DNA from: Bradyrhizobium sp. 195
GTDB lineage: Bacteria; Pseudomonadota; Alphaproteobacteria; Rhizobiales; Xanthobacteraceae
NCBI RefSeq assembly: GCF_023101665.1
Contig: NZ_CP082161.1
Location: 5,084,001 to 5,148,000 of the forward strand
DNA length: 64,000 nucleotides
Direction of reading: 5' to 3'
Below the pieces are notes generated by a model. It was not told where the DNA came from. It ran no database searches and worked only from the letters and a program-made list of their open reading frames with translations. The position numbers were made by a program, and so were the translations under genes. Position 1 is the first letter of the stretch. Each line of letters starts with the position of its first letter. Shown piece by piece: positions 18,328-27,828 of this stretch.

Positions 18328-18619
18328 GCTTTTCCATCCCCGAGCAGCGCGGAAACCATCCGCTCCCACTCCGCTTCCAATGAATCCTTCGCGGCGACCT
18401 GCCCAGCCTGGCGGTACCAGTAGCCGGCATTGCCGAGATCGCCTTCGACGCGGTGCAGGTAAGCGTGCACCCAGGCCGCCTCGCGGCTGCTCTCGTCCTG
18501 AACGATCTTGTGCGCGCGGTCCCAGTCGCCCTTGGCGGCCCACCAGAGACCGGCGAGCGGCGCGTTCAGGTCCGGCGCGGGCGCCGCGCCGTCGAGGCTC
18601 GCGATGAACGCGGCGACAT

Positions 18620-18623
<4 letters not shown>
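18324..18623 (-). CDS. Small conserved-type protein between gatA and gatB
   Basis: A 99-residue protein starting at GTG 18623. The start codon overlaps the gatA stop (GTGA) and its stop overlaps the gatB start (ATGA), so it is wedged between two coupled genes with four-base overlaps on each side. The core [18 protein letters not shown], then [20 protein letters not shown] and WYRQAG, is a helical, TPR-like pattern that I recall as an uncharacterised family in diverse bacteria. No signal peptide or membrane segment. Function unknown; a role with the amidotransferase is suggested only by position. Confidence 0.82.
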
Positions 18624-20091
<1,468 letters not shown>

Positions 20092-20095
<4 letters not shown>

Positions 20096-20304
20096 TTATT
20101 GATCGGGCTGCAGAAGAACGGAGACAGGGTCTTGTCGTTGGCCGGGTCGTCTTTCCTGGCGGCTGCTTTCGCGGCGGCCTCGATGTCGTCGAGCACGGCA
20201 TTGACGGCGACGTTGGGGTCGGCAGCCTTGCCCTGCCGTTCCATCTTGTCGAGATAGTTCATGTAGGCCTGATAGGCCTTTTCATCATCGCAAAGCATGC
20301 ACAT
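20092..20304 (-). CDS. Small CXXC protein between gatC and gatA
   Basis: A 70-residue acidic/helical protein, [20 protein letters not shown] at its start, so Cys2 and Cys5 form a CXXC right at the N-terminus. A further Cys sits near the C-terminus (FFCSPINK). The middle is an amphipathic helix with Ala/Lys/Asp repeats. It starts 18 bp after gatC and overlaps the gatA ATG by four bases. Function unknown. The CXXC could bind a metal or be redox-active, but with one pair only this is speculation. Confidence 0.8.
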
Positions 20305-20322
20305 CGGACTTGGTCCTAAGAA

Positions 20323-20610
20323 CTACTCAACAACCTTGGGCACCAGGAAGAAGTGACCTTCGGTCGCGGGCGCGTTGGCAACGATATCGTCGGCGATCTC
20401 GCCGTCATCGACCACGTCCGGCCGCTTCTTCATCTGCATCGGGGTGACCGAGGTCATCGGCTCCACGCCCTCGACATTGACTTCCGAAAGCTGCTCGACG
20501 AAGGCGAGCATGGCATTGAGCTCGCCCTGAAGATGCGGAACCTCGCCCTCGGAAACCGCAATGCGCGCCAGATGCGCGATGCGGCGGACGGTAGCGGCGT
20601 CGACGGACAT
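20323..20610 (-). CDS. gatC: Aspartyl/glutamyl-tRNA amidotransferase subunit C
   Basis: Small chaperone-like subunit that wraps around GatA and GatB. The 95-residue protein starts [20 protein letters not shown] at the ATG 20610, matching the family. The two helices and the C-terminal strap ending [16 protein letters not shown] are complete. The frame is open to 20673 but the extra residues are unrelated. First gene of the gat operon; its promoter should lie in 20611-20680 before a palindromic repeat. Confidence 0.95.
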   Translation of the reverse strand: MSVDAATVRRIAHLARIAVSEGEVPHLQGELNAMLAFVEQLSEVNVEGVEPMTSVTPMQMKKRPDVVDDGEIADDIVANAPATEGHFFLVPKVVE

Positions 20611-20682
20611 TATATAAGGCCTCTCACGGCAAAACCTATGTGCCGTATAGCAGAGGCCGGTTTTGCGCCGCAACCGGCGCTA

Positions 20683-20731
20683 GCGCATGATCCGGAAAAG
20701 TGTGGCGCGGTTTTCCGAAAAGATCATGCGC
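20683..20731 (+). repeat. Palindromic repeat GCGCATGATC (family C)
   Basis: GCGCATGATC and GATCATGCGC are a perfect 10-bp inverted pair, and inside them CGGAAAA pairs with TTTTCCG. This nested hairpin is a common intergenic element in Bradyrhizobium and relatives (from memory). It separates the gatC promoter region from the end of the nitronate monooxygenase-like gene. Confidence 0.75.
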
Positions 20732-20749
20732 AACAAGAACCTAGAACAC

Positions 20750-21826
20750 CTAACCGGCCAGCGCTTTCATGCGGGCCAGCGCCGATCTGGCCAGATCCCG
20801 GGTCAATTCAGCCGCCGGGACCTCGCGGCTGAGGGCCACAGCTTGGCCCGCCCAGAGATTGGTGAAGTCCACCCTGCCCTGCTTTTCGGCAGCCGCCTTG
20901 AGCGGCGCCAGCGCGGTCGCGGCATGGGGAAAGGGCGGCGCATCCGGCGAGACCGGGCCGGCCTCGCGCATCAGCCGGTTCTGGACCCCGCGCGCCGGAC
21001 GGCCGGTCATCACATTGGTGATGACGGTGGAATCGTCCCGCGCCTCGGCCAGCGCCTTGCGGCCTCCCGCACTGACCTTGGATTCCGGACAGCGCAGATA
21101 AGCGCTGCCGATCTGCACGCCTGAGGCACCGAGCGCGAAAGCGGCGGCAATGCCGCGCCCGTCGGCGATGCCGCCGGCAGCTATCACCGGCACCTTCACG
21201 GCATCGACGACCTGCGGCACCAGCGCAAACGTGCCGGGCTGCTCGGCGATCTTGTCGGTCAGGAACATGCCGCGATGACCGCCGGCCTCCGCGCCTTGCG
21301 CGATAACGGCATCGGCGCCGTGCTGTTCCAGCCAGACCGCTTCCTTCACCGTCGTTGCCGACGAAATGACGAGGCAGCCGGCCGCCTTGACGCGCTTGAG
21401 CAGCGTCGCGTCCGGCAGGCCGAAATGGAAGCTGACGATTTCCGGCTTCAGCTCCTCGACGACCTCGCAGAAAGAGGCATCGAACGGCGCACGGTTCGCG
21501 GCAGTGATCGGCGCCGAGGGATCGAGGCCATGCTCGGTGTAATAGCCCGCGAGCCGCTGCTTCCAGCGCGCCTCGGCGTCGGCCGTAAGGTCAACCGGCG
21601 TGTGGCAGAAGAAGTTCATGTTCACCGGCGCCTTCACGCGCTGACGAATGAGCTTGACCTGCTCCCGCGCCTTCTCCGGCGATAGCATCGCACTCGGCAA
21701 CGAACCGAGCCCTCCGCCTTCCGCCACGGCGATCACCAGCTCGGCATCCATCACTCCGGCCATCGGCGCCAGCACGATCGGAAATTCGGTCTTGAAGAGG
21801 TCGATCAATCGACGGTCAGGCCACAT
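20750..21826 (-). CDS. Nitronate monooxygenase-like FMN enzyme (2-nitropropane dioxygenase family), copy 1
   Basis: A 358-residue FMN TIM-barrel protein. The N-terminus MWPDRRLIDLFKTEFPIVLAPMAG, the phosphate-binding segment VPVIAAGGIADGRGIAAA and the GAEAGGHRGMF motif, with the catalytic His of class I nitronate monooxygenases, are present. It probably oxidises alkyl nitronates, but related proteins act as enoyl reductases or have unknown substrates. The ATG 21826 is chosen because the upstream 33 codons of the open frame lie in an intergenic repeat. It is followed in the same orientation by the unrelated gat operon. Confidence 0.85.
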   Translation of the reverse strand: MWPDRRLIDLFKTEFPIVLAPMAGVMDAELVIAVAEGGGLGSLPSAMLSPEKAREQVKLIRQRVKAPVNMNFFCHTPVDLTADAEARWKQRLAGYYTEHGLDPSAPITAANRAPFDASFCEVVEELKPEIVSFHFGLPDATLLKRVKAAGCLVISSATTVKEAVWLEQHGADAVIAQGAEAGGHRGMFLTDKIAEQPGTFALVPQVVDAVKVPVIAAGGIADGRGIAAAFALGASGVQIGSAYLRCPESKVSAGGRKALAEARDDSTVITNVMTGRPARGVQNRLMREAGPVSPDAPPFPHAATALAPLKAAAEKQGRVDFTNLWAGQAVALSREVPAAELTRDLARSALARMKALAG

Positions 21827-21848
21827 GGTTCTTGCCTCGTATTCGCTC

Positions 21849-21994
21849 TTCCCCTCTCCCCTTGTGGGAGAGGGTGGATCGCCGCGCAGCGGCGAGACGG
21901 GTGAGGGGTATCTCTCCTCAATCACCAGACTAAGTTTGCGGGGAGATACCCCTCATCCGGCGCTACGCGCCACCTTCTCCCACAAGGGGAGAAG
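21849..21994 (+). repeat. Long rhizobial inverted repeat between two FMN-enzyme genes
   Basis: Two opposite-facing copies of one unit. The left copy reads CCCTCTCCCCTTGTGGGAGA, then GGGTGGATCGCCGCGCAGCG and GGTGAGGGG. The right copy (21939-21994) is its inverse, from GGAGATACCCCTCATCCGG to ACCTTCTCCCACAAGGGGAG. The arms can fold into one long hairpin. The right end runs into the 3' end of the second nitronate monooxygenase-like gene and encodes its last residues. Confidence 0.8.
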
Positions 21995-22970
21995 GAAGAA
22001 CTCCTCTCACCGAATTCCGCCGCCCTTCCAGCAACTGCTCCGCTTCGATCGCAATCCGCTCGACGATCTCGGCTGCGGGCGGAATATCATGGATCAGCCC
22101 AACCGCCTCGCCGGCAAAGACGGCTGCGACCTCGAAATTGCCAGCGGCCTTCGCCGCAGCATATTCCACAGCGACCTCGCCAGCGCGTTGCATGAGCTCG
22201 ATCTCGCGGCCGGTCCAGTGCCTGATATGGTCGTTGACCAGCGTTCGTGCCGTGAACGGGGCCGGCCAGAACAGGCTTCGCGACCAGTCAGCGACAACGC
22301 CGCGCACCGTGTCGTTGCTGCTCGCCATGCCAATGCGCTGCTTGGCCTCCTGCGCGCCGTTGGCCTCCACGCTGGCGTAGAAGCGCGTGCCGATCAGCAC
22401 GCCGGATGCGCCCAGCATCATCATTGCGGCGAGACCCCGGCCGTCGGCGATCCCGCCGGCCGCGACGACAGGCACACGTCCGGCCGCCAGATCGACGATC
22501 GCGGGCACGATGTCGACCGTGGTGCGCGATCCGCCATGGCCGCCGGCTTCGGTGCCCTGTGCGATCAGGATCTCCGCGCCGGCATCGAGCGCCTGCTTGG
22601 CCATGTCCTCGCTCTGTACTTGACAGATCAGTCGCGCACCGCTCGCCGCGATGCGCGGCGCGAACGGCGCGGGATCGCCGAATGACAGCATGATGGCCTG
22701 CGGGCGAGCGTCGAGCGCGATGTCGAGCAGTTCGGGCTGTTTCGCCAGGCTCCAGGTGATGAAGCCGATACCGAACGGCGCAAAGCCCTTCAGCTCTGCG
22801 GCCTCTGTCTGAAGTCGAACAGGGTCACCGTATCCGCCACCCAGGATGCCGAATCCGCCGGCCTCGCTGACCGCGCGGGTCAGCCGGCTGCCAGCGATCG
22901 TATCCATGGGCGCCGACAGGATCGGATGCCTGATCCCCAGAAGCTCCGTCAGCGGCGTGGCAATCGGCAT
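21963..22970 (-). CDS. Nitronate monooxygenase-like FMN enzyme, copy 2
   Basis: A 335-residue paralogue of the neighbouring enzyme. It begins MPIATPLTELLGIRHPILSA at the ATG 22970 (GGGAGAACCC upstream) and has IAQGTEAGGHGGSR and VPVVAAGGIADGRGLAAMM, the FMN phosphate loop. In the GTEAGGHGG motif the His is retained. The C-terminal 13 residues (GVLPSPLVGEGGA) are encoded by the intergenic repeat, so the original stop appears to have been replaced. Divergent from a LysR regulator, which is likely to control it. Confidence 0.85.
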   Translation of the reverse strand: MPIATPLTELLGIRHPILSAPMDTIAGSRLTRAVSEAGGFGILGGGYGDPVRLQTEAAELKGFAPFGIGFITWSLAKQPELLDIALDARPQAIMLSFGDPAPFAPRIAASGARLICQVQSEDMAKQALDAGAEILIAQGTEAGGHGGSRTTVDIVPAIVDLAAGRVPVVAAGGIADGRGLAAMMMLGASGVLIGTRFYASVEANGAQEAKQRIGMASSNDTVRGVVADWSRSLFWPAPFTARTLVNDHIRHWTGREIELMQRAGEVAVEYAAAKAAGNFEVAAVFAGEAVGLIHDIPPAAEIVERIAIEAEQLLEGRRNSVRGVLPSPLVGEGGA

Positions 22971-23012
22971 GGGTTCTCCCACTCTGGACAGGAAGACTAG
23001 GCGCGAATAACA

Positions 23013-23037
23013 TTCTGCAAAATTGAATTCTACAGAA
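23013..23037. promoter_or_regulatory. Putative LysR-type operator
   Basis: TTCTG (23013-23017) and CAGAA (23033-23037) form a 5-bp inverted repeat 15 bp apart, in the 95-bp divergent region between the FMN enzyme and lysR genes. The interior is A+T-rich and contains GAATTC. Divergent LysR regulators usually bind such imperfect dyads near their own promoter. No experiment or comparison supports it here. Confidence 0.4.
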
Positions 23038-23065
23038 CGCTGCCATCTCAAAAGAGAAACGGGCC

Positions 23066-23956
23066 ATGGAACTCAGCGATCTCCAGACCTTTGCCGCCGT
23101 CGCCCGTACCGGCGGCATCACCCGCGCCGCCGAAGAGCTCAACACGGTGCAGTCGAACGTCACCCAGCGCGTGAAGGCGCTGGAGGCGGAGATCGGCACG
23201 GCGCTGTTCGAACGCCACAGCCGCGGCATGACGCTGACCGGCGCCGGCAAGCGCCTCCTGCCCTATGCACAACGGATGGCCGCGTTGTCGCGCGAGGCCG
23301 TGCTCGCCGCGCGCGACGATGGCGAGCCAAAGGGACCGCTTGCGATCGGCTCGATGGAAACGACCGCGGCGGTGCGGCTGCCGCCGCTGCTCGCCGACTT
23401 CCACCGCCGCTTTCCCGCCGTGCGGCTTTCCTTGCGCACCGCAACCACGGCCGACCTCGTGGCAGGCGTGCTCGAAGGTGGGCTCGACGGTGCCTTCGTC
23501 GCAGGTCCGATCGCGCATGTCGACCTCACGGCGACGAGCGCCTTCCGCGAGGAGCTGGTGCTGGTCAGCGCGCGGCGCTGGAGCTCGCTTGCCGAGCTGC
23601 GCGCCGGCACGCCGGAGTCCGGGCCGACCGCGCTGGTGTTCCGCACCGGCTGCACCTACCGCCAACGGCTCGAGCAGATCTTCGTCGATTTCGGCTGGCC
23701 TTCGGCCGCACGCTTCGAGCTCGGCACGCTCGACGGCATGATCGGCTGCGTCGCCGCCGACATGGGCGTGACGCTACTGCCCCGTGCGGTCGTCGAACGC
23801 AGCGCCATGAATGGCAGCGTCTCGATCCACGCGTTGAGCGCCTCGCATGCGCGCGTCGAGACACTCTTCATCCAACGCTCCGCCGGACATCGAACCAGCG
23901 CACTCTGCGGTTTTGCCGCATGCCTGAAGCAGGACGAAGACGTCATCGCCGCCTGA
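23066..23956 (+). CDS. LysR-family transcriptional regulator
   Basis: A 296-residue regulator. The N-terminal winged helix-turn-helix is MELSDLQTFAAVARTGGITR with AAEELNTVQSNVTQRVKALE, the usual LysR recognition helix pattern. Residues about 90-290 form the periplasmic-binding-protein-like effector domain (LAIGSMETTAAVRLPPLL...). Two features recall the GltC/CysL-like subgroup, but the effector is unknown. It is divergent from the second nitronate monooxygenase-like gene with 95 bp between starts, so that gene is the likely target. Confidence 0.92.
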   Translation: MELSDLQTFAAVARTGGITRAAEELNTVQSNVTQRVKALEAEIGTALFERHSRGMTLTGAGKRLLPYAQRMAALSREAVLAARDDGEPKGPLAIGSMETTAAVRLPPLLADFHRRFPAVRLSLRTATTADLVAGVLEGGLDGAFVAGPIAHVDLTATSAFREELVLVSARRWSSLAELRAGTPESGPTALVFRTGCTYRQRLEQIFVDFGWPSAARFELGTLDGMIGCVAADMGVTLLPRAVVERSAMNGSVSIHALSASHARVETLFIQRSAGHRTSALCGFAACLKQDEDVIAA

Positions 23957-24165
23957 CGCGACGCTTTCGTTCCATCGCGCGAAATTTCGTTGTCACAAAT
24001 CTGTCGTACTTGAATCGATTGCGCGTTGCGCTGCGTTCAGCTCTCGCGGCACAGCGCGTTGAATCATTTTGAAGCGCGCGCTCCTTCTGCGCTACGATGC
24101 GTCACTGGCCAAGCGCGAAACCATAACGAAGCCAAACATCGGCAAAAACATTGGGAGGACTATCG

Positions 24166-25101
24166 ATGCGCAATACCTTCGTGTTGTGCTGCGTCGCCGC
24201 GTTGTCGGCGATATCTGGAACTGCAAGCGCACAGGATTGGACCAAATCGAAATGGGGGCCGAACGACGAGATCGGCGCCGCCAACTACATGACGCCCGAA
24301 CTCGTGCTGAAGGCCGCCTCGCTGGTGAAGACCGGCAAGACCTACGCACTCGGCATTCCAGTCACGCCGCAGACGCCGGCCTATCCGCCGCGCGCGTTCA
24401 AGCTCACCATCGTGCAGCCCGGACAGGCCGGCAGTCCGGGTCTCGGTCCCAACAAGGCGACCTATAACGACGACATCCTCGACACCTGGGTCGGCATCGG
24501 CAGCCAACTCGACGGGCTCGGCCATCTTGGCGTCGAGCACGTCTATTACAACGGCAACAAGCTCGCTGATTTCGCCGACCCGAACGGATTGAAGAAGCTC
24601 GGCATCGAAAAGGTGCCGCCGATGGTGACGCGCGGCGTGCTGCTCGACATGGCGGCCTACTTCAAAACCGACGTGGTCAAGGAGGGCACCGCCTTCAACG
24701 TCAAGGAAATCGAGGAAGCCGCCAAGCAGCAGAACGTCGAGATCCGGCAAGGCGACGTCGTGATCTTCCACACCGGCTGGCTCAGCCTGATCGGCAGGGA
24801 CGACAAGCGCTATTCGGCGGGCGAGCCCGGCCTCGGCGTCGAAGGCGCGAAGTACCTCACCGGCAAGGGGGTCGTCGCGGTCGGTGCCGACACCTGGGGC
24901 CTCGAGGTGCTGCCGTTCGAATCCAAGAACGTGTTCGAGGTGCACCAGATCCTGCTTGCGATGAACGGGACCTACATCCTCGAGAACATGGACACCGCCG
25001 CGCTCGCCCGGGACAAGGGTTACGAATTCCTGTTCGTGCTGGGACAGCCGCGCTGGACCGGCGGCGTACAGGCGATCATCAATCCGATCGCGATCCGCTG
25101 A
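24166..25101 (+). CDS. Exported cyclase-family protein (kynurenine-formamidase-like, PF04199 type)
   Basis: A 311-residue secreted protein. It starts MRNTFVLCCVAALSAISGTA at the ATG 24166, with GGGAGGA 7 bp upstream, and the signal peptide is probably cut after ASA, leaving QDWTKSKWGPNDEIGAANY. Family landmarks are the WGPNDEIGAANY start, LDGLGHLGVEHVYYNG in place of the usual HxGTHxDxPxH metal site, and QGDVVIFHTGW. The His/Asp ligands are partly kept (GLGHLG, EH), a variant seen in a subgroup of the family. Substrate unknown. The frame extends five codons upstream (24151). Confidence 0.85.
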   Translation: MRNTFVLCCVAALSAISGTASAQDWTKSKWGPNDEIGAANYMTPELVLKAASLVKTGKTYALGIPVTPQTPAYPPRAFKLTIVQPGQAGSPGLGPNKATYNDDILDTWVGIGSQLDGLGHLGVEHVYYNGNKLADFADPNGLKKLGIEKVPPMVTRGVLLDMAAYFKTDVVKEGTAFNVKEIEEAAKQQNVEIRQGDVVIFHTGWLSLIGRDDKRYSAGEPGLGVEGAKYLTGKGVVAVGADTWGLEVLPFESKNVFEVHQILLAMNGTYILENMDTAALARDKGYEFLFVLGQPRWTGGVQAIINPIAIR

Positions 25102-25113
25102 GCGACAAGCTTC

Positions 25114-25371
25114 TCACGGGCGGGGACCGCAAGTGCCCTCGCCCGCCCCCTTTCTTACCGCGGCCTGGAGGTGCCACCGCCGCAGCGCGACGACGGACCA
25201 GATCGCTTCGACCAAGCCGAACGGCCAGGCGCCCTGGAGAAAACCGTAGGCTGAGCCGAGCGCGCAGGACGCCGCGAACAGCAGCACGAACCAATGGCTG
25301 CGATCTTCCATCGCATAACAGACCAGCATCGCCGTCACGGCGAACAGGCCGAATAATGTCAGCGCATCCAT
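25114..25371 (-). CDS. Small inner-membrane protein
   Basis: An 85-residue protein with three hydrophobic segments: about 3-20 (LTLFGLFAVTAMLVCYAM), 27-45 and 49-63 (GLVEAIWSVVALRRW). A polar tail follows. I recall similar small proteins in rhizobia but no function. It lies convergent with the cyclase-family gene and divergent from ruvX, 45 bp from its start. Confidence 0.72.
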   Translation of the reverse strand: MDALTLFGLFAVTAMLVCYAMEDRSHWFVLLFAASCALGSAYGFLQGAWPFGLVEAIWSVVALRRWHLQAAVRKGAGEGTCGPRP

Positions 25372-25416
25372 GTTCCGGGTTCACTCCGCGGCGCGACGCG
25401 TGATATGCGCTAGGCC

Positions 25417-25908
25417 ATGCCGGCTCTTATCCTGCCTCTCGTCGATGCTGCAACCCACTGGCCCGCGCGCGGCGCGCTGGTCGGGCTCGATCTGGGCACC
25501 AAGACCATCGGCATCGCCGTGTCCGACCCGGACCGGCGGCTTGCGACCGGCGTCGAGACGGTCCAGCGCAAGGCGTTCAAGCAGGACGCCGCCCGCCTTC
25601 TCGCAATCGCGGCCGAACGCAAGGCCGCCGGTTTCGTGCTGGGCCTGCCCATCAACATGGACGGCAGCGAGGGCCCGCGCGCGCAATCCACCCGCGCCTT
25701 CGCCCGCAACCTGGCCGGCCTGACCGCGCTTCCCATCGGCCTCTGGGACGAGCGCCTTTCGACTGCGGCGGTCGAGCGCGAGCTGATCGGCATGGACGTC
25801 AGCCGCGCCAAGCGCGCCGAGGTGATCGACGAGCATGCCGCGATCTTCATCCTGCAAGGCGCGCTCGACCGCCTCGCCAATCTTCGCGCCGCCTCGGGGA
25901 CTGACTGA
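25417..25908 (+). CDS. ruvX: Holliday junction resolvase-like RuvX/YqgF nuclease
   Basis: RNase H-fold protein of the YqgF family, implicated in 16S rRNA 5'-end maturation and possibly in DNA junction processing. The 163-residue sequence has VGLDLGTKTIGIAVSDP with the first catalytic Asp, LGLPINMDGSEGPRA, WDERLSTAAVER and the final acidic DEHAAIFILQ. The N-terminal 18 residues are an extension common in alphaproteobacteria. The following transporter starts 3 bp after the stop. Confidence 0.93.
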   Translation: MPALILPLVDAATHWPARGALVGLDLGTKTIGIAVSDPDRRLATGVETVQRKAFKQDAARLLAIAAERKAAGFVLGLPINMDGSEGPRAQSTRAFARNLAGLTALPIGLWDERLSTAAVERELIGMDVSRAKRAEVIDEHAAIFILQGALDRLANLRAASGTD

Positions 25909-25911
25909 TCC

Positions 25912-26835
25912 ATGGCCGTCGTGATCGCGGCGCTGCTGCCGGTCTTCATCCTCATCGTGCTCGGTGTCGTGCTGAAGCGCAGCCTGATGCGGCTCGACAC
26001 GCAATGGCACGGGCTGGAGCGGCTGACCTATTTCGTGCTGTTTCCGATGCTGCTGATCCAGACGCTGGTGAAGGCCGACCTTTCCAGGGTGCCGGTCGCC
26101 GGCGTCGGCGGCGCGCTGCTGCTGTCGGCGCTCGCGATGTCGCTGCTATGCCTCGCGCTCCGCCCCGCCCTGGCGCGGCTCGGCATCGACGGCCCCGCCT
26201 TCACCTCGATCTTCCAGGGCGCGACACGCTGGCAGACCTTCGTCGGGCTGTCCGTCTGCGCCAACATGTTCGGCGACGTCGGGCTGGCGCTCGCCTCCGT
26301 GGCCATGGTCGCCATCATTCCTCTCGTCAACGTGTTCAGCGTCGCCGTGCTCGCGCACTATGCCGCGCCCGAGAAGCAGTCAGGCCGCGCCATCGTCATG
26401 ACATTGGTCCGCAATCCCCTGATCTGGGCCTGTGCGATCGGGCTCCTGGTCAATGTCACCCACCTGCCGCTGCCAAAACTCTGGCATGAGGTGGCGGACG
26501 CGCTCAGCCGCTCCTCGCTCGCGATCGGCCTGCTCGTCACCGGCGCGGGATTGCATCTCGAAGGCCTGCTGCGCCCGAGCGCCAGCGCTGCGATCGGCGT
26601 CGTCTTCAAGCTGGTGCTGATGCCGGCACTTGCCCTCGTCCTCGCCGTCTGGTTCGGGCTGTCGGGCGAGAGCCTGGCGATCGTCGCGATCTGCTCGGCG
26701 GTCCCGACCTCGTCGAGCGCCTATGTCCTCGCCCGCCAGATGGGCGGCGACGCGCCGCTGCTGGCGCAGATCATCACGCTGCAGACTATTCTGGCGGCGA
26801 TCACCATGCCGATCGCGATCGCGCTGGTGGCGTAG
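25912..26835 (+). CDS. AEC-family permease (auxin efflux carrier-like)
   Basis: A 307-residue inner-membrane protein with about ten transmembrane segments. It starts MAVVIAALLPVFILIVLGVV and contains the paired helix breaks typical of the bile/arsenite/riboflavin and auxin carrier superfamily, e.g. FPMLLIQTLVKADLS in the first half and AICSAVPTSSSAYVLARQMG in the second. The substrate is unknown; relatives export small carboxylates. It follows ruvX after 3 bp and is probably co-transcribed, although the functions are unrelated. Confidence 0.85.
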   Translation: MAVVIAALLPVFILIVLGVVLKRSLMRLDTQWHGLERLTYFVLFPMLLIQTLVKADLSRVPVAGVGGALLLSALAMSLLCLALRPALARLGIDGPAFTSIFQGATRWQTFVGLSVCANMFGDVGLALASVAMVAIIPLVNVFSVAVLAHYAAPEKQSGRAIVMTLVRNPLIWACAIGLLVNVTHLPLPKLWHEVADALSRSSLAIGLLVTGAGLHLEGLLRPSASAAIGVVFKLVLMPALALVLAVWFGLSGESLAIVAICSAVPTSSSAYVLARQMGGDAPLLAQIITLQTILAAITMPIAIALVA

Positions 26836-26867
26836 AACGCGTCATTTGGGGACGCACCTCTCTCACA

Positions 26868-26956
26868 CCGTCATTGCGAGGAGCCCTAGCGACGAAGCAA
26901 TCCAGGGTCTTTCCGCGGAGGGATTCTGGATTGCTTCGCTGCGCTCGCAATGACGG
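26868..26956 (+). repeat. Palindromic repeat (family D, TCATTGCGAG)
   Basis: CCGTCATTGCGAG and CTCGCAATGACGG are perfect inverse complements at the ends, with GAAGCAATCCAG and CTGGATTGCTTC inside, so the whole unit folds into a long hairpin. It lies between the convergent AEC permease and CPBP protease genes. A damaged copy is at 39756-39840. Confidence 0.85.
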
Positions 26957-26965
26957 AGTGCGGAG

Positions 26966-27736
26966 TTAGCTCCCCAGCCACATCGTCAGCACCACCGCGG
27001 TCAAATTGTTCAGCGCGTGCAGGATGATGGTGAGCCAGAGCGAGCTCGCGCGATAACGCATGTAGCCGAACCACAGGCCGATGGTGAAGACCTCGGCGAG
27101 GAAGTACATGTCGTATTGCAGGTGCACGACTGTCCAGACCAGCGACGACAACAGGATCGCGCCCGGTACCCGCAGGAAGCTCGCCGACCAGCCGCGATAG
27201 AGGAAGCCGCGCGCCAGAATCTCTTCCGACATCGGCGCGGCCACGCTGAAGGCGAACAGAAGCAACAACGCTGCGCCCTTGTCGCGGCCCGATTTCAAGA
27301 GATCGGTCATGAAGCCCGGCGTCGCCTCGCGGCCGAGCGCGCGCGACATCGTCTCCCAGGCCAGCACGATCAGGATGAGGCCGACGGCACCGAACAGGAG
27401 CTGCTTCCAGGACGGCCAATGCAGCGCGAGATAGTCGACGAAGGAGGCCTTCTTGATGGCAATGGCGAGCCACACCGCGAAAAGCGTCGCCGGCAGGCCC
27501 ATGATGACCGACAGCGCGAGCGTCTGGGGCTCGTGGCCGACGAGCTGGACCGAGGCGAGGTCCATGGGAAGGCCACGCTGCGCCGCCAGCAGAACGACGG
27601 CGCCAATCTGCCCGACAAACATCGCGACGAAGACGAAGAGGCCCCACAGCGCCGTGCCCCAGAACTTCCAGACGCGAGGCGCCTGTTCCGCAGGCGTCAC
27701 GGTCAGCGGCGGATGATCGGGATTGAGGGTGTCCAT
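26966..27736 (-). CDS. CPBP-family intramembrane metalloprotease (CAAX protease-like)
   Basis: A 256-residue integral membrane protein with about eight hydrophobic segments. The three motifs of the family are visible: SEEILARGFLYRG (EExxxR), WTVVHLQYD (FxxxH-type) and HALNNLTA (HxxxN), which would bind zinc inside the membrane. The N-terminal 20 residues are polar and cytosolic. Such proteins process prenylated or peptide substrates; none is suggested here. Convergent with the AEC gene and upstream of nothing on its strand. Confidence 0.88.
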   Translation of the reverse strand: MDTLNPDHPPLTVTPAEQAPRVWKFWGTALWGLFVFVAMFVGQIGAVVLLAAQRGLPMDLASVQLVGHEPQTLALSVIMGLPATLFAVWLAIAIKKASFVDYLALHWPSWKQLLFGAVGLILIVLAWETMSRALGREATPGFMTDLLKSGRDKGAALLLLFAFSVAAPMSEEILARGFLYRGWSASFLRVPGAILLSSLVWTVVHLQYDMYFLAEVFTIGLWFGYMRYRASSLWLTIILHALNNLTAVVLTMWLGS

Positions 27737-27776
27737 CAGCGGGCTTTCGCTAGGTCGGGCAAACTATTCGAGGGGT

Positions 27777-27807
27777 CGTCATGCCCGGGTCAGGCCCGGC
27801 CATGACG
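27777..27807 (+). repeat. Short palindromic repeat (CGTCATGCCCGGG)
   Basis: CGTCATGCCCGGG and the inverse CCGGCCATGACG enclose a short centre. The same sequence block forms the inner part of the larger repeat at 30258-30385. It lies between the CPBP protease start and the acyl-CoA dehydrogenase stop. Confidence 0.7.
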
Positions 27808-27828
27808 TTGTGGAAAGACCGTGCCTAT

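Noticed and set aside
21849..21994. Considered as a CRISPR repeat or integron attC-like site
   Set aside because: There are only two inverted copies, not regularly spaced direct repeats, and no cas or integrase gene. It matches common rhizobial intergenic palindromes.
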